From Betaproteobacteria bacterium (GTDB lineage Bacteria > Pseudomonadota > Gammaproteobacteria > Burkholderiales > SG8-41), in contig OMIN01000113.1 of assembly GCA_900299145.1 (NCBI GenBank), positions 1 to 64,000 of the forward strand: a DNA stretch of 64,000 nt, read 5' to 3'. Below are positions 1-12,873 of the stretch, in pieces. Both the position numbers and the translations under genes were made by a program. Each line of letters opens with the position of its first letter. The first letter of the stretch is position 1. A model generated the notes under the pieces. It made no database searches, had not been told where the DNA came from, and worked only from the letters and a program-made list of their open reading frames with translations.

Positions 1-1844
1 ACCGTGACAGATTTTGCGAGGTTTCGCGGTTTATCCACGTCGGTGCCACGCAACAGCGCAACGTGATACGCCAGTAACTGCAGTGGCACCACGTGCAATA
101 TCGGCGATAGCGCGCCAGCGTGACCGGTGAGTTCTATCGCATGCATCGCCGGGCCCTTCTGTATTTTTGCGCCCTTGTCGGCGAACACATATAACTCGCC
201 GCCACGCGCACGCACTTCCTGCAAGTTGGATTTGAGTTTTTCCAGTAGTTGATCGTTCGGCGCAACGGTAATCACCGGCATGGCCTTATCCACCAGCGCA
301 AGTGGCCCGTGTTTCAATTCACCAGCGGCATAGGCTTCTGCGTGAATGTAGGAAATTTCCTTCAGCTTTAGCGCGCCTTCCATGGCGATGGGGAAGTGCA
401 AGCCGCGGCCCAAGAACAGCGCATGCTGTTTTTTCGTGAACCGCTTCGCCCACGCCGCGATTTGCGGCTCCACCGACAGCACCGACTCCATGGCACGCGG
501 CAGGTGCCGCAATGCCGCCAGCAACTGCTTTTCGTCTTTCTCGGTAAGCCGCTTGCGTTGTTTGGCCAGCACCAGCGTCAGCACGAACAAAGCCGCCAAC
601 TGCGTGGTAAAGGCCTTGGTCGAAGCCACGCCGATTTCCGGCCCAGCGCGCGTGAGGAAACGCAGCTTCGACTGGCGTACCAGCGCCGATTCCGGCACGT
701 TGCAGATGCTCAACGTGTCGGTCAGCCCCAGGCTCTGCGCGTGTTTCAGCGCCGCCAGCGTGTCGGCGGTTTCACCCGACTGCGAAATGGTGATCACCAG
801 CGTGTTGCGCACCGGCGCGGAATCTCGGTAGCGGTATTCACTGGCGATTTCGACGCTGACCGGTACCCCGGCAATAGCTTCCAGCCAGTAGCGCGCAATC
901 AGCCCGGCGTGATAGCTCGTGCCGCAAGCAAGTATCAGTATGCTATTGATTTTATTAAATACTTTTTCAGCGGCCGTGCCAAACAAATTCGGCTGCAGCG
1001 AGCGTGCAGTCATCACCATTTCCAGCGTATTGGCGATGGCGCCAGGCTGTTCGAAAATTTCTTTTTGCATGTAGTGGCGGTAACGGCCAAGGTCACTCGC
1101 GTCCGCGCTTAACTGGCTGCGCATGACCGGGCGTTTTGCCTTCTTGCCGCCGGCATCGCGGATCGCTACGCCTTCAGGGCGCAGCTCCACCACGTCGCCT
1201 TCCTGCAGATACACCATGTTGCGCGTGCGCTCAAGAATTGTGCTGGCATCCGAGGCGAGAAAATTTTCGTTCTTGCCTTTCTCGCCTAGGCCCACCAGCA
1301 GCGGCGAACCTTTACGCGCGCCCACCACTACGTTCGGCTCGCGGTTCGACACGAAGCCTACCGCGTAGGCGCCTTCCCATGCCGCACTTGCTTTTTGCAC
1401 AGCGTCGAACAGCGACAACCCGCCCGCCACCAGCGAGTGCACGTGATGCACCATCACTTCGGTGTCGGTTTGTGAATTGAACTGGTAGCCCTTGGCCTTC
1501 ATGCGCGTGCGCAGGGCTTCGTGGTTTTCGACAATGCCGTTATGCACAATGCCAATTTCAAGACCGCCGCGCACGGAAAAATGCGGATGGGCGTTGACTT
1601 CCGAGGGCACGCCATGCGTGGCCCAGCGCGTATGCGCAAGTCCCGTGAACGCGGTGACGCGCTTCTTGCCGGCCATGGCCTCAAGCTGTGCCACGCGCCC
1701 GGTGGAACGCAGCCGCACGAGGTGTTCGCCAGCAACATAGGCGATGCCGGTGGAATCGTAGCCGCGGTATTCGAGTTTTTTGATGCCGCTGATTAAAATG
1801 TCCACGCTGTTACGAGTGGAGGCCGCGCCTACAATACCGCACAT
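1..1844 (-). CDS. glmS: Glutamine-fructose-6-phosphate aminotransferase (isomerizing), 3' end clipped
   Basis: Makes glucosamine-6-phosphate from fructose-6-phosphate and glutamine, the entry step to UDP-GlcNAc for peptidoglycan and LPS; cytosolic. I translated the whole stretch by hand: it is open from ATG at 1844 and begins MCGIVG, so Cys2 is free to act as the glutaminase nucleophile. The N-terminal half is the class II amidotransferase domain, followed by two SIS sugar-isomerase domains (SQSGETADT and [17 protein letters not shown] are visible). The visible C-terminus matches the family ending ([10 protein letters not shown]), so only about two codons and the stop lie outside the window. 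It starts 3 bases downstream of the glmU stop, so the two genes are probably one operon feeding the same pathway. Confidence 0.97.
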   Translation of the reverse strand, partial: MCGIVGAASTRNSVDILISGIKKLEYRGYDSTGIAYVAGEHLVRLRSTGRVAQLEAMAGKKRVTAFTGLAHTRWATHGVPSEVNAHPHFSVRGGLEIGIVHNGIVENHEALRTRMKAKGYQFNSQTDTEVMVHHVHSLVAGGLSLFDAVQKASAAWEGAYAVGFVSNREPNVVVGARKGSPLLVGLGEKGKNENFLASDASTILERTRNMVYLQEGDVVELRPEGVAIRDAGGKKAKRPVMRSQLSADASDLGRYRHYMQKEIFEQPGAIANTLEMVMTARSLQPNLFGTAAEKVFNKINSILILACGTSYHAGLIARYWLEAIAGVPVSVEIASEYRYRDSAPVRNTLVITISQSGETADTLAALKHAQSLGLTDTLSICNVPESALVRQSKLRFLTRAGPEIGVASTKAFTTQLAALFVLTLVLAKQRKRLTEKDEKQLLAALRHLPRAMESVLSVEPQIAAWAKRFTKKQHALFLGRGLHFPIAMEGALKLKEISYIHAEAYAAGELKHGPLALVDKAMPVITVAPNDQLLEKLKSNLQEVRARGGELYVFADKGAKIQKGPAMHAIELTGHAGALSPILHVVPLQLLAYHVALLRGTDVDKPRNLAKSVT

Positions 1845-1847
1845 GGG

Positions 1848-3227
1848 TTAACCCTTGCTGATTTTGACCGGACGCTTCCAACCCGGCACGGACATTTGTT
1901 TGGCACGCGACAACGTGAGTTGATCTGCCGGCGCTTCGCGCGTGATGGTCGCGCCTGCACCAATCGTCGCGCCACGCCGCACGGTGACCGGCGCCACCAG
2001 TTGCGTATCCGAGCCGATAAATACATCGTCTTCGATTACCGTACGATGCTTGTTCGCGCCATCGTAATTGCAGGTGATGGTGCCGGCGCCGACGTTGACG
2101 TTGCGGCCCACGGTGGAATCACCGATGTACGTGAGATGGCTCGCCTTGGTGCCGTAGCCGATGTCGCTCGCCTTGACTTCGACAAAATTGCCGATGTGCA
2201 CTTCGTCAGCCAACTGCGTGCCGGGGCGGATGCGCGTGTACGGACCGATGCGGCAGTTGACGCCGACGCTGGCCTGCGTGAGATGTGAAAACGGCTCGAT
2301 GATAGTGTTGGCCGCGACGGTAATGTTGTTCAGCACGCAATGGGCGCCGATGCGCACTCCATCGCCCAGTTCGACCTTGCCTTCGAATACACAGCCGACA
2401 TCGATGGATACATCGCGTCCACAAGTGATGGCGCCCCGCACGTCGAAGCGCGCGGGGTCGGCAATCGCCACGCCCTGTTCCAGCAGCTTTGTAGCGAGCC
2501 GCTGTTGATACACACGTTCGAGTTGCGTGAGCTGCGCGCGGTTATTGACCCCTTCCACCTGCGGCGGATCGGAGCAGAGTATGCCTTCGACGGGCACTTT
2601 ATCTTTCAAGGCCATCGGCAGCACGTCGGTGACGTAATATTCTTTTTGCGCGTTGTTGGGCTTCAGCTGGCCGAGCCATTTGCCCAGTTTCGCCGTCGGG
2701 TAACAAAAAATGCCCGTGTTGATTTCGCGGATTTTGTGTTGCGCGCGAGTGGCGTCTTTGTGTTCGACTACGCATTTCACTTTTTTGCGCGCATCACGAA
2801 CCACTCGTCCGTAGCCCGTGGGATCGTCGAGCAGTGTGGTCATCATCGACACGCGATTGACCGGTCCGTCGATGAGCGGTTGCAATGCCGCCGGCTGGAT
2901 CAGGGGCACATCGCCCAACAATACCACCGTTTTTCCGCCGGGCGCGAGTTCGGGTACGGCTTGCTGCACCGCGTGGCCGGTGCCCAATTGCGGGGACTGA
3001 TTGACAAACACGATATCGGGTGCGGCGGCGGCTTCGCGCACCAGCGCGGCTTCATGGCCGGTGACGACAATGATTTTGGCCGGCGATAGCGCTCTTGCGG
3101 CATCCAAGACGTGCGAGAGCAGCGGCCGCCCGGCGAGCTTGTGCAGCACTTTGGGCAGGTTGGAATGCATGCGTTTGCCCATGCCCGCAGCCAGGATAAC
3201 GACGTTTAATGGGCTTGCCTTTGACAT
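1848..3227 (-). CDS. glmU: Bifunctional GlcNAc-1-P uridyltransferase / GlcN-1-P acetyltransferase
   Basis: Catalyses the last two steps to UDP-GlcNAc: acetylation of glucosamine-1-phosphate with acetyl-CoA, then uridylyl transfer from UTP. The 459-residue product is the normal length. The N-terminal Rossmann-like pyrophosphorylase domain carries the nucleotide loop LAAGMGKRM and PKVLHKLAG near residues 13-33. After about residue 230 the chain becomes a left-handed beta-helix of hexapeptide repeats, with the typical acetyltransferase stretch [20 protein letters not shown] and [10 protein letters not shown] near residues 345-390. It lies directly upstream of glmS in the same direction. The next gene upstream, glpD, ends 7 bases before the start, so all three may be co-transcribed. 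Confidence 0.97.
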   Translation of the reverse strand: MSKASPLNVVILAAGMGKRMHSNLPKVLHKLAGRPLLSHVLDAARALSPAKIIVVTGHEAALVREAAAAPDIVFVNQSPQLGTGHAVQQAVPELAPGGKTVVLLGDVPLIQPAALQPLIDGPVNRVSMMTTLLDDPTGYGRVVRDARKKVKCVVEHKDATRAQHKIREINTGIFCYPTAKLGKWLGQLKPNNAQKEYYVTDVLPMALKDKVPVEGILCSDPPQVEGVNNRAQLTQLERVYQQRLATKLLEQGVAIADPARFDVRGAITCGRDVSIDVGCVFEGKVELGDGVRIGAHCVLNNITVAANTIIEPFSHLTQASVGVNCRIGPYTRIRPGTQLADEVHIGNFVEVKASDIGYGTKASHLTYIGDSTVGRNVNVGAGTITCNYDGANKHRTVIEDDVFIGSDTQLVAPVTVRRGATIGAGATITREAPADQLTLSRAKQMSVPGWKRPVKISKG

Positions 3228-3234
3228 GGCGGAA

Positions 3235-4749
3235 TTATCGCACAGCGGGGTTAAAGTGTTTTGAGATGTACGTCACAAGCGCCTGTTTTTGCTCAGCATT
3301 TGCAAAGAGACCGGTCTTCGTCCGACGCCATAAAATATCATCTGCCGTGAGTGCCCACTCGCAGCGTAAACCGTAGTCGACTTCGCGGGCATACAGGTCC
3401 GCGCCGAAGTGTTCTCCGCATTGGGACAGCTCCGCCGCGTCACCCAAAACTTCGCGCACCGCGCTGCCGTGCCGGGCTGTCAGCGCGGCAAGGTATTGCA
3501 GCGGGAAGCCGGGGCGTTCGTCGTGCAGCGCCCGCGTGTAGTCGCGCAGCGACAACGCGCGAAGATCGCCGCCGGGCAAATAGGCATTAGCCGTCCAGGC
3601 AGGGCGCATGTCTGGAAACCACGGAGCTAGTTTTTCCAGCGCGTGTTCAGCGAGCCGGCGATAAGTGGTGATCTTGCCGCCGAAAACGGACAACACCGGT
3701 GCTTTGCCGGTGTCGTCATCAATGCGCAAGGTGTAATCGCGAGTTACCTTGGAGACGTTTTTTGCGCCGTCATCAAAAAGCGGCCGGATTCCAGCGTAAT
3801 GCCAAAGCACATCGGCAGGCTTGATCGTGCGCGCGAAATAGCGGTTCGCGGCGCGGCACAGGTAGTCGATTTCTTCCGGGCTGGCTTCGCAAGACGCAGG
3901 GTCGCCGGTGTATTCAACATCGGTTGTGCCGATCAACGTGCGGCCTTCATAAGGGTAGACGAATACCACTCGCCGGTCGTCGTTTTGCAGAATGAAGGCG
4001 TGTTCTCCGCCGAACAGTCGCGGGACAACAATATGGCTGCCCTTGACCAGCCGTAAACCGAAGATTGTGGGTAAGTGTATGTTTTGATTGATAAATTGTT
4101 TAGCCCACGGGCCGGTTACATTGGCCAGTGCGTGGCATGTCACGATGGTGGGATTGGCGCTTTCGGGCTGCAACGTTACACGCCAGCGTTCTCCGTCTCG
4201 CGTCGCTGCCGTGCAGGCGGTTCGCGTGAGTACGGTTGCGCCGAGTTCGACTGCGGCCCGTGCGTTAGCGATGACCAACCGCGCGTCGTCCACCCAGCAA
4301 TCTGAGTAAATGAAGCCTTTGGCAAGCCCCGGCTTGAGACCGTCGTTATAGGGCGCAGAACGCAGGTTGATGCCGTGCGAATCAGGCAGCGTGTCACGGC
4401 GGGCGAGGTAGTCATACAGGAATAGGCCCGCGCGGATCATCCACGCCGGGCGTAGTTCGGGTACATGGGGCATCACGAAGCGCATGGGGCGAACAATATG
4501 CGGCGCGGCGCGCAGCAGCACTTCGCGCTCGGCCAACGACTCGCGCACCAGACGAAATTCGAATTGCTCCAGATAGCGCAGGCCGCCGTGCACGAGCTTG
4601 CTGCTTGCTGACGACGTGTGTTGCGCCAGATCGTGCTGCTCGCACAACAGCACTTTGAGACCGCGGCCCGCCGCGTCGCGCGCGATGCCAACGCCGTTGA
4701 TGCCGCCGCCAACGACCAGCAGATCGACTTCGTTTGGAATGGGGTTCAT
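3235..4749 (-). CDS. glpD: FAD-dependent glycerol-3-phosphate dehydrogenase
   Basis: Oxidises sn-glycerol-3-phosphate to dihydroxyacetone phosphate at the inner membrane and passes electrons to quinone. The 504-residue protein opens with a dinucleotide-binding fold ([19 protein letters not shown], about residues 12-30). It has the family segments [16 protein letters not shown] and [16 protein letters not shown], and a C-terminal helical domain. It sits between the ATP synthase operon, from which it is separated by a terminator, and glmU. It may therefore head its own transcript with glmU-glmS. No glycerol kinase or facilitator gene is seen beside it. Confidence 0.95.
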   Translation of the reverse strand: MNPIPNEVDLLVVGGGINGVGIARDAAGRGLKVLLCEQHDLAQHTSSASSKLVHGGLRYLEQFEFRLVRESLAEREVLLRAAPHIVRPMRFVMPHVPELRPAWMIRAGLFLYDYLARRDTLPDSHGINLRSAPYNDGLKPGLAKGFIYSDCWVDDARLVIANARAAVELGATVLTRTACTAATRDGERWRVTLQPESANPTIVTCHALANVTGPWAKQFINQNIHLPTIFGLRLVKGSHIVVPRLFGGEHAFILQNDDRRVVFVYPYEGRTLIGTTDVEYTGDPASCEASPEEIDYLCRAANRYFARTIKPADVLWHYAGIRPLFDDGAKNVSKVTRDYTLRIDDDTGKAPVLSVFGGKITTYRRLAEHALEKLAPWFPDMRPAWTANAYLPGGDLRALSLRDYTRALHDERPGFPLQYLAALTARHGSAVREVLGDAAELSQCGEHFGADLYAREVDYGLRCEWALTADDILWRRTKTGLFANAEQKQALVTYISKHFNPAVR

Positions 4750-4797
4750 GTTGCTAGCTTAGCGCGCTTGCGGGATTTATTGCAGTTGCACCGGCCC

Positions 4798-4828
4798 AAA
4801 ACAAACGAGGCAGCACGCGGCTGCCTCG
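4798..4828 (-). terminator. Rho-independent terminator of the ATP synthase operon
   Basis: A perfect 9-bp stem (4806-4814 against 4820-4828) with a 5-base loop is followed on the minus strand by a T-rich run, TTTGTTTT. It lies 21 bases beyond the atpC stop and before glpD, where an atp operon terminator is expected. Confidence 0.85.
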
Positions 4829-4849
4829 ATATATAGAAATGCTTTTAAA

Positions 4850-5281
4850 TCAATGCTTTGCGCGCAGTTTCCGTATTGCTGCCAGTTGTGCCGCGAGCAT
4901 CGCAAACTCGGCTTCGAGGGTGGCGATTTCTTCCTTGCTTTGTGCATTCTTGCGGGCTTCTTCGGCCTGCTTCAGGGCTTCGCTGGCTTTGGCTTCGTCG
5001 AGATCTTTTCCGCGAATCGCGGTATCGGCGAGCACGGTCACCAGTTTGGGCTGCACTTCAAGTACGCCGCCCGCGACGAATACAAATTCTTCATCAGCGC
5101 GGCCCGGCACTTTAATGCGCACCGCGCCCGGCTTGATGCGCGTGATCAGCGGGGTGTGGCGCGGGTAAATTCCGAGCTCGCCCGCTTCGCCAGGCAGCAC
5201 CACGAACTCCGCCTCGCCGGAATATATTTGCTCTTCGGCGCTGACGACATCGACGTGCAGGGTGTGTGCGGCTTCGGCCAT
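4850..5281 (-). CDS. atpC: ATP synthase F1 subunit epsilon
   Basis: Central-stalk subunit of the F1Fo ATP synthase that couples and inhibits rotation; it sits on the cytoplasmic side of the membrane. The 143-residue product has the N-terminal beta-sandwich ([38 protein letters not shown]) and a C-terminal helical hairpin rich in Ala and Glu (about residues 90-140). It is the last gene of the atp operon, 27 bases after atpD, and is followed by a strong terminator. Confidence 0.96.
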   Translation of the reverse strand: MAEAAHTLHVDVVSAEEQIYSGEAEFVVLPGEAGELGIYPRHTPLITRIKPGAVRIKVPGRADEEFVFVAGGVLEVQPKLVTVLADTAIRGKDLDEAKASEALKQAEEARKNAQSKEEIATLEAEFAMLAAQLAAIRKLRAKH

Positions 5282-5308
5282 GATGATTGCTTATCGTCGG
5301 TCTGTTAG

Positions 5309-6724
<1,416 letters not shown>

Positions 6725-6737
6725 TTAGCTAATTCGG

Positions 6738-7602
6738 TTAGACCGCCGCCGCGCCGGCGACAATTTCAGACAATTCCTTGGTAATGCTGGCCTGCCGTGA
6801 TTTGTTATAGATCAGCGTCAGTTCGTCGATCACGGTCGCCGCGTTATCCGATGCCGCCTTCATCGCGACCATGCGCGCGGATTGTTCCGATGCCATGTTC
6901 TCGGCCACCGCTTGATAAATCAGCGATTCGACGTAACGCGTGAGCACTTGGTCCAACACCACTTTGGCATCGGGTTCGTAGATGTAATCCCAATTCCCCG
7001 TGGGCGCGCCGATGGCCTCGCCCGACAATGGCAACAACTGTTCCATCGTCGGCTCCTGCTTCATGGTGTTGATGAAGCGGGTGTTGAATATCATCAAGCG
7101 GTCGAAGCGATCGTTGGGTGTAGCCATCCAGCATGACCTTCACCGCCCCGATCATTTTTTCCATTTGCGGACGATCACCGAGGCCAACCACATTCGACAC
7201 GATGTTGGCGCCCAGGCGCTGCATGAAGCCCAGGCCCTTGTTGCCGATTGCGCAGACTTCGATTTCCTCGCCCTGTGATTCCCACTCCTTCATCTTGTTC
7301 ATTGCCAGACGCAGGATGTTGGTGTTCAAGCCCCCGCACAACCCCTTGTCGGTGGTGATGACAATGATGCCGATGCGCTTGACCGTATCGCGGCTCACCA
7401 GAAACGGATGCCGGTATTCCGGATTGGCGTGGCTGATATGCGCGGCGACGTTGCGGATCTTTTCCGCGTACGGCCGCGCGGTGCGCATGCGATCCTGTGC
7501 CCGGCGCATCTTGGAAGCTGCCACCATTTCCATCGCCTTGGTGATCTTGCGCGTGTTTTGCACGCTCTTGATCTTGGTGCGGATTTCCTTGGAGCCTGGC
7601 AT
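6738..7602 (-). pseudogene. atpG: ATP synthase F1 subunit gamma, frameshifted as read
   Basis: Rotor shaft of F1. The first part from 7602 ([20 protein letters not shown]) follows the family through KVMLDGYT, then runs into an unrelated frame. The true C-terminal half ([20 protein letters not shown] to IVAGAAAV) continues in another frame down to the stop at 6738. Removing one base from the CCC run (plus-strand GGG at 7116-7118) restores GYTNDRFDRL and a protein of about 287 residues, the normal size. A single homopolymer indel, next to a second lesion in atpD, points to sequence error. True inactivation cannot be ruled out from the sequence alone. Confidence 0.9.
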
Positions 7603-7627
7603 GTTCTAGCCTAAACGGTAATATTAC

Positions 7628-7655
7628 GTAACTATTTGTTTTAATTGAATATTTT
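7628..7655 (+). repeat. Dispersed AT-rich motif, copy between atpA and atpG
   Basis: Reads GTAACTATTTGTTTTAATTG, then an AT-rich tail. It matches the motif consensus TAAGTATYTGTTTTTATTG with one G-to-C change. It lies in the 51-base atpA-atpG gap, antisense to the operon, and its tail overlaps the atpA stop codon. Confidence 0.7.
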
Positions 7656-9195
7656 AGAACGAGCCGTTGGCCTTCCAATCCTTGACCGCTTCGTTCAACT
7701 TGGCTTCATCGTCCTTCGACAAATCCTTGGTGTCCTCGATACGCTTCACCAGATCGGCATACTTGCTCTTGATGTAGTCGCGCATGGATTTTTCCGCCGC
7801 CAGCGCTTTTTTCACATCGATGTCGTCGAAGAAACCGCCGTTCACCGCAAACAGCGTCATGGACATTTCCCACACTTGCAGCGGCTCGTATTGCGGCTGC
7901 TTCATCAGTTCCGTCACCATGCGCCCGCGCTCCAACTGCTTACGCGTGGTTTCATCAAGATCGGACGCAAACTGCGCGAAGGCCGCCAACTCGCGATATT
8001 GCGCGAGGGCCAGCCGCACGCCGCCGCCGAGACGTTTGACGATCTTGGTTTGCGCCGCGCCACCGACACGCGACACCGAAATGCCGGCGTTAATCGCGGG
8101 GCGGATACCGGCGTTGAACAAGTCGGTTTCCAAAAAGATTTGGCCGTCGGTAATCGAAATCACGTTGGTCGGCACGAACGCAGTCACGTCGCCGGCTTGG
8201 GTTTCGATCACGGGCAGTGCAGTCAGTGAACCAGTTTTACCCTTTACTTCGCCTTTGGTGAAGGCTTCGACGTAATCGGGATTCACACGCGCGGCGCGCT
8301 CGAGCAAACGCGAGTGCAAATAGAACACGTCGCCGGGATACGCTTCGCGGCCCGGCGGGCGGCGCAGCAGCAGCGACACTTGACGATAAGCCCAAGCCTG
8401 CTTGGTCAAGTCGTCATAAATAATCAGCGCGTCCTGGCCGCGATCGCGGAAGTATTCGCCCATGGTGCAGCCGGAGTAGGGTGCGATGAATTGCATCGCG
8501 GCAGACTCGGAGGCGGTCGCGGCAACCACAATCGTGTAGGCCATCGCGCCGTGTTCTTCGAGCTTGCGGATCACGTTTTTGATCGAAGACGCCTTTTGAC
8601 CGATCGCGACGTAAATACAAATCAGGTCTTTGCCTTTTTGATTGATAATGGTGTCGATCGCCACCGCGGTCTTGCCGGTTTGACGGTCACCGATAATCAG
8701 TTCGCGCTGGCCGCGGCCCACGGGCACCATGGCGTCAATCGACTTCAACCCAGTTTGCACAGGCTGGGAAACAGATTGGCGTGCAATAACGCCCGGCGCC
8801 ACTTTTTCGATAACGTCCGTGAGCTTGGCGTTGATCGGACCTTTGCCGTCGATGGGCTGGCCCAGCGAATTCACTACGCGGCCAATCAGTTCCGGGCCGA
8901 CCGGCACCTCAAGAATACGGCCCGTGGTTTTTACGGTGTCGCCTTCGGAAATATGTTCGTATTCACCCAGAATCACCGCGCCCACCGAATCGCGCTCAAG
9001 GTTCAACGCGAGACCGAAAGTGTTTTTCGGAAACTCCAGCATCTCGCCCTGCATCACGTCCGCCAGCCCGTGAATGCGGCAAATACCGTCGGTCACCGAA
9101 ATCACGGTGCCTTGCGTGCGCGCTTCGGTGGTGCCGGCGAGGTTCTGAATGCGGCTCTTGATGAGTTCGCTGATTTCGGAAGGATTCAGTTGCAT
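7654..9195 (-). CDS. atpA: ATP synthase F1 subunit alpha
   Basis: Regulatory nucleotide-binding subunit of the F1 hexamer. The 513-residue protein is the normal length, with the beta-barrel N-terminus ([16 protein letters not shown]), the P-loop [15 protein letters not shown] near residues 170-184, and the conserved segment containing [20 protein letters not shown]. The reading frame is intact, unlike the two genes that follow it. It belongs to the atp operon, 41 bases after atpH. Confidence 0.97.
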   Translation of the reverse strand: MQLNPSEISELIKSRIQNLAGTTEARTQGTVISVTDGICRIHGLADVMQGEMLEFPKNTFGLALNLERDSVGAVILGEYEHISEGDTVKTTGRILEVPVGPELIGRVVNSLGQPIDGKGPINAKLTDVIEKVAPGVIARQSVSQPVQTGLKSIDAMVPVGRGQRELIIGDRQTGKTAVAIDTIINQKGKDLICIYVAIGQKASSIKNVIRKLEEHGAMAYTIVVAATASESAAMQFIAPYSGCTMGEYFRDRGQDALIIYDDLTKQAWAYRQVSLLLRRPPGREAYPGDVFYLHSRLLERAARVNPDYVEAFTKGEVKGKTGSLTALPVIETQAGDVTAFVPTNVISITDGQIFLETDLFNAGIRPAINAGISVSRVGGAAQTKIVKRLGGGVRLALAQYRELAAFAQFASDLDETTRKQLERGRMVTELMKQPQYEPLQVWEMSMTLFAVNGGFFDDIDVKKALAAEKSMRDYIKSKYADLVKRIEDTKDLSKDDEAKLNEAVKDWKANGSF

Positions 9196-9236
9196 GGTGG
9201 TTGCTCCGGGTGCTGCTTATGTTCTTGGTAATTAAC

Positions 9237-9773
9237 TCAGTGGGCTAACGCCGCGGCCATGGCGTCGAGTTTGCCGCGCACGGTTCCGTCGATAACTTTG
9301 TCGCCGACCACGATTTTCACGCCGCCAATCAAAGTGCTGTCGGTTTCAACCGTGGCGGTGACTTTGCGCTGGAATTTGGCTTCGAGCTGCGCGACGAGCT
9401 GTTTGACCTGTGCGTCGTCCATGTTCAGCGCGGAAATAATTTTAGCTTCCAGTACACCTTCTTTTTCGCGCTTCAAGGATTCGAACTGGGCGCGGATCAT
9501 CGGCATCAGATCAAGCCGGCTGTTGGCCACCAACACCTGCACGAAATTACGTGCTTCACCGGACAACCGGTCGCCGATGACGCCGAGCACCAGCCCTTCG
9601 AGCTGCTGCGCGCTCACGTTCGGATCGGTAATGCACGCCTGCACGCGCGCATCGGCCACCACGCCGTCGATATTGGCGAGTGCATCCGCCCACGCGGGCA
9701 GGGCATTGGCTTCGTTCGCCAGCTTATAAACAGCTTCGGCGTAAGGGCGGGCGACGGTGACGGGTTCGGCCAT
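9237..9773 (-). CDS. atpH: ATP synthase F1 subunit delta
   Basis: Peripheral-stalk subunit joining the b-subunit dimer to the top of F1. The 178-residue protein has the family pattern: N-terminal helical bundle (TVARPYAEAVYKLA) and a C-terminal segment GGVKIVVGDKVIDGTVRGKLD. It lies between atpF (40-base gap) and atpA (41-base gap) in the standard order. Confidence 0.96.
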   Translation of the reverse strand: MAEPVTVARPYAEAVYKLANEANALPAWADALANIDGVVADARVQACITDPNVSAQQLEGLVLGVIGDRLSGEARNFVQVLVANSRLDLMPMIRAQFESLKREKEGVLEAKIISALNMDDAQVKQLVAQLEAKFQRKVTATVETDSTLIGGVKIVVGDKVIDGTVRGKLDAMAAALAH

Positions 9774-9813
9774 GGTGTCGGTTTACAGAGGCTAATTCAG
9801 CGGCTGAGACGAG

Positions 9814-10284
9814 TTACAACTGCTTTTGCACATCGGCGAGGATGTCGGCATGTGCCTTGGCGTCGACTTCGCGCTTGAGGATTTTTTCCGCGCCCGCGAC
9901 CGCCAGAGTGGCGACTTGGGTGCGCAGCGTTTCCTTGGCCCGCGAAACTTCCTGCTCGATTTCCGATTTTGCGGCGGCTTTTTCGCGTTCGCCTTCGGTT
10001 TTGGCTGCGGTCTTGGCGTCCTCGATCATCTGGCTCACGCGCTTTTCCGCTTGCGCGACGATTTCACTGGCGCGGGCACGGGCCTGCGCGATGGCTTCGT
10101 CGGCCTGTTTGGACGCGTTTTCCAGCGACTTCTTGCCTTCCTCGGCGGCGGACAAGCCGTCGGCGATTTGCTTTTGCCGCGCTTCGATGGCCTTGATCAT
10201 CGGCGGCCATACGAATTTCGCGCAGAAAAACACGAAGACGAAGAACGTGACGACCTGAGCCACCAACGTTACGTTTAGGTTCAT
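9814..10284 (-). CDS. atpF: ATP synthase Fo subunit b
   Basis: Peripheral-stalk subunit with one membrane helix. The 156-residue protein begins [10 protein letters not shown], followed by a hydrophobic span (about residues 8-26) that ends in KFVWPPM. A long charged helix follows, rich in Ala, Glu and Lys (about residues 30-150), which dimerises as a coiled coil. Length, membrane anchor and position between atpE and atpH fit the family. Confidence 0.96.
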   Translation of the reverse strand: MNLNVTLVAQVVTFFVFVFFCAKFVWPPMIKAIEARQKQIADGLSAAEEGKKSLENASKQADEAIAQARARASEIVAQAEKRVSQMIEDAKTAAKTEGEREKAAAKSEIEQEVSRAKETLRTQVATLAVAGAEKILKREVDAKAHADILADVQKQL

Positions 10285-10315
10285 GTGCTTCCCCTGCGGG
10301 AACGGTTAAAAACGA

Positions 10316-10600
<285 letters not shown>

Positions 10601-10613
10601 TTATAAAATGCCA

Positions 10614-10631
10614 ATAAAAACAGATAGTTAC
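10614..10631 (-). repeat. Dispersed AT-rich motif, copy between atpB and atpE
   Basis: Minus-strand reading GTAACTATCTGTTTTTATT; one mismatch to the consensus TAAGTATYTGTTTTTATTG in the shared core. It lies inside the 55-base atpB-atpE gap, sense with the operon. Confidence 0.7.
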
Positions 10632-10646
10632 AGAATTTATACTTGG

Positions 10647-11456
10647 TTAGTGCGATTCGTGAGCCATCGCCATGTAGACGACCGTGAGCATCATGAAAAT
10701 GTAGGCTTGCAGCGCCACGATCAGGATGTGAAAAATCGCCCAGCCCAGCGCCAGCACACCGCCCGCCAGCTGCCCCACCAAGCCGGTGGCGGCCCACATC
10801 CACAGCAGCATGAAAATGATTTCACCGGCGTAAATGTTGCCGTATAGCCGCAGTGAATGTGACAGCGGCTTGGAAACGTACTCAACCAGATTGAACAGGA
10901 AATTCAACGGCCACAGCAGGATGTTGGTGCCAAAGGGCGAACAGAACAGTTCGTGAATCCAGCCGCCGATGCCTTTGACTTTAAGGTTGTAGAAAATCAT
11001 CAACGCGAATACCGATAGCGCCAACGCAAAGGTGGTATTGACGTCAGACGTGGGCACCGGTTTCCACTCGTGCTGATGCAGCGCGTACTCTGTAAACGCC
11101 GCGGCAATATCCACTGGAATGAAATCCATCGCGTTCATCAGCAGCACCCACACGAACACGGTGAGAGCGAGCGGCGCCACAAAGGCGCGGTTGCCGTGGA
11201 AAATGCCTTTAACCTGATCGTCGACAAAATCGAACAACATTTCGACGAAAGCCTGGCGCTTGTTGGGGATGCCGGAGGTCGCGCCGCGCACAACCCACCA
11301 CAAAAAGCCAAAACCTATAACCGCCAAAACCAACGCGGTCAGAAAGGTATCCAGGTGCAATGTCCAGAACGGCCCGTCGCCCAGCGAAATGGTACGATTG
11401 GTGAGATGATGACTGATATAGCTGGTCGGAGTTAACTCTTGTCCCGCGGCGGCCAT
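10647..11456 (-). CDS. atpB: ATP synthase Fo subunit a
   Basis: Membrane stator channel of Fo that guides protons to the c-ring. The 269-residue polytopic protein has several hydrophobic spans and the signature [20 protein letters not shown], which holds the essential arginine (SLRLYGN). N-terminal [10 protein letters not shown] and C-terminal [14 protein letters not shown] are also family-typical. It follows atpI at a 48-base gap. Confidence 0.97.
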   Translation of the reverse strand: MAAAGQELTPTSYISHHLTNRTISLGDGPFWTLHLDTFLTALVLAVIGFGFLWWVVRGATSGIPNKRQAFVEMLFDFVDDQVKGIFHGNRAFVAPLALTVFVWVLLMNAMDFIPVDIAAAFTEYALHQHEWKPVPTSDVNTTFALALSVFALMIFYNLKVKGIGGWIHELFCSPFGTNILLWPLNFLFNLVEYVSKPLSHSLRLYGNIYAGEIIFMLLWMWAATGLVGQLAGGVLALGWAIFHILIVALQAYIFMMLTVVYMAMAHESH

Positions 11457-11504
11457 CTTGAGGTCTCGTTGACGGTTCTTTGACGATTGCTATTTAACGA
11501 CTAA

Positions 11505-11891
11505 CTATTCTTTTACAACTATCGCCGCGCGGAACACCAGCACCGACACGACAAACGACAAAAACAACGCCGGGTGGACGACATCCTTATAGGATGTAAG
11601 CGCCGCGCCCAACAAAAACACGATCAGAAGGATACGAACCCCTTCCGCCCTGAACAGCGTACGCAGGGTGTTCCCTGCTGTTCTTATGCCGCCACCAGAA
11701 ATCAGCAGGGCGTAAGCCAAATCCGCTATTTGGTTAACCACTCCCCCCAAAATCGCGGATATCGCGCTGTGCGGCCCGGCCCAAAGCCCGGCGCCCAGTG
11801 CGACTACGGCCGTGGCGTAAACCTGCCAGCGCATCACGGTTCGTAGGGGCTTGCTCGAAATTCGTGTAAACAACACGTGAACCACTTTCAC
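11505..11891 (-). CDS. atpI: ATP synthase subunit I
   Basis: A small membrane protein, 128 residues with four likely hydrophobic helices, placed first in the atp operon as AtpI usually is. Family members are thought to help c-ring assembly or magnesium supply and are poorly conserved, so the call rests on topology and position. The gap to parB (113 bases) probably holds the operon promoter, but I cannot pick it out. Confidence 0.8.
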   Translation of the reverse strand: MKVVHVLFTRISSKPLRTVMRWQVYATAVVALGAGLWAGPHSAISAILGGVVNQIADLAYALLISGGGIRTAGNTLRTLFRAEGVRILLIVFLLGAALTSYKDVVHPALFLSFVVSVLVFRAAIVVKE

Positions 11892-12004
11892 GTCACAACA
11901 CGGTTCAATATCTGAAAAGCCAATCGAGCAAACTCATTGATTGTACTCGGTTTTGTGCCGCCGGGTCAACTTGCTGCGGCGCAATAACTCATGCCGTCAA
12001 AGAA

Positions 12005-12868
12005 TCAGCCCCGCAGTTTTTCGATCACCGCGTCCAACTGATCGAGACTACCGTAGCTCACCATCAACACGCCGCGCCCTTTGCCCTGCTGTTTGATGCG
12101 CACAGCCGTGCCGAGCTTTTGCGCGAGCTCTTCCTGCAGCCGCTCGACATCGCGATCCACCGCGCGCGGCACACGGGGCTTGGGGCGCGCGATAAGTTCG
12201 CTGACGCGCTTTTCGACCTCGCGCACGGAAAGCCCCTTGGCGGCGATTTCGTTGGCGAGCTCAACCTGTTTTAAGGCGGGTAGCACCAGCAGTGCGCGGG
12301 CATGGCCCATATCGAGCCTGCTTTCACCGAGCAAATCTCTTACCGGTGGCGCGAGTTCGAGCAGGCGCAGCAGGTTTGTAACAGCCGTGCGCGAACGGCC
12401 GAGGGCTTCGGCGGCGCTTTGATGGGTGAGACCGAATTCGTTGGTCAGGCGCTGGATGCCCTGCGCTTCTTCCAGCGGATTCAAATCCTCTCGCTGGATG
12501 TTTTCGATCAGCGCCACGGCCAGCGCCTGATTGTCCGCGATGCTGCGGATTACCACTGGCACCGCCTGCAATCCCGCCATGCGTGCGGCGCGCCAGCGGC
12601 GCTCGCCGGCGATGATTTCATGTTTATCACCAGCCACCGGTCGTACCAGTATCGGCTGTATCACGCCTTGCGTCTTGATGGATTCGGCGAGTTCTTTCAG
12701 CGCCTCCTGATCCATACGCGTGCGCGGCTGATATTTGCCGGGCTGAAGCTGGTCGACGGGAAGCTCGCGGGGCGTATCACTGCTGGCGGGCGGTTGCGGC
12801 TGCGCCGCCGGCTCGTCGCCGCCCAGCAATGCATCGAGGCCACGGCCCAAGCCTTTGAGTTTCGCCAT
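12005..12868 (-). CDS. parB: Chromosome partitioning protein ParB
   Basis: Binds parS sites near the origin and spreads to form the segregation complex. I start at ATG 12868 ([16 protein letters not shown]), the classic ParB N-terminus that contacts ParA; 287 residues. The open frame upstream of this ATG overlaps parA and is not part of the protein. It has the CTP-binding/nuclease-like motif [13 protein letters not shown] (about residues 95-107), the helix-turn-helix region around [23 protein letters not shown], and a C-terminal dimerisation region. It lies 5 bases after parA, and two parS sites are 3.5-5 kb away. Confidence 0.96.
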   Translation of the reverse strand: MAKLKGLGRGLDALLGGDEPAAQPQPPASSDTPRELPVDQLQPGKYQPRTRMDQEALKELAESIKTQGVIQPILVRPVAGDKHEIIAGERRWRAARMAGLQAVPVVIRSIADNQALAVALIENIQREDLNPLEEAQGIQRLTNEFGLTHQSAAEALGRSRTAVTNLLRLLELAPPVRDLLGESRLDMGHARALLVLPALKQVELANEIAAKGLSVREVEKRVSELIARPKPRVPRAVDRDVERLQEELAQKLGTAVRIKQQGKGRGVLMVSYGSLDQLDAVIEKLRG

Positions 12869-12873
12869 GATTG

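Noticed and set aside
31-39. DnaA-box-like TTATCCACG at the window start
   Set aside because: Inside the conserved glmS C-terminal codons and 20 kb from the origin; one mismatch, so chance.
942-966. Motif-like AT-rich stretch in glmS (AAGTATTTAATAAAATC on the minus strand)
   Set aside because: Only AAGTATTT matches the dispersed motif and the codons fit a normal variable region of GlmS, so I did not count it.
382-1112. Plus-strand open frames across glmS
   Set aside because: They oppose a fully conserved, intact glmS frame that I translated end to end.
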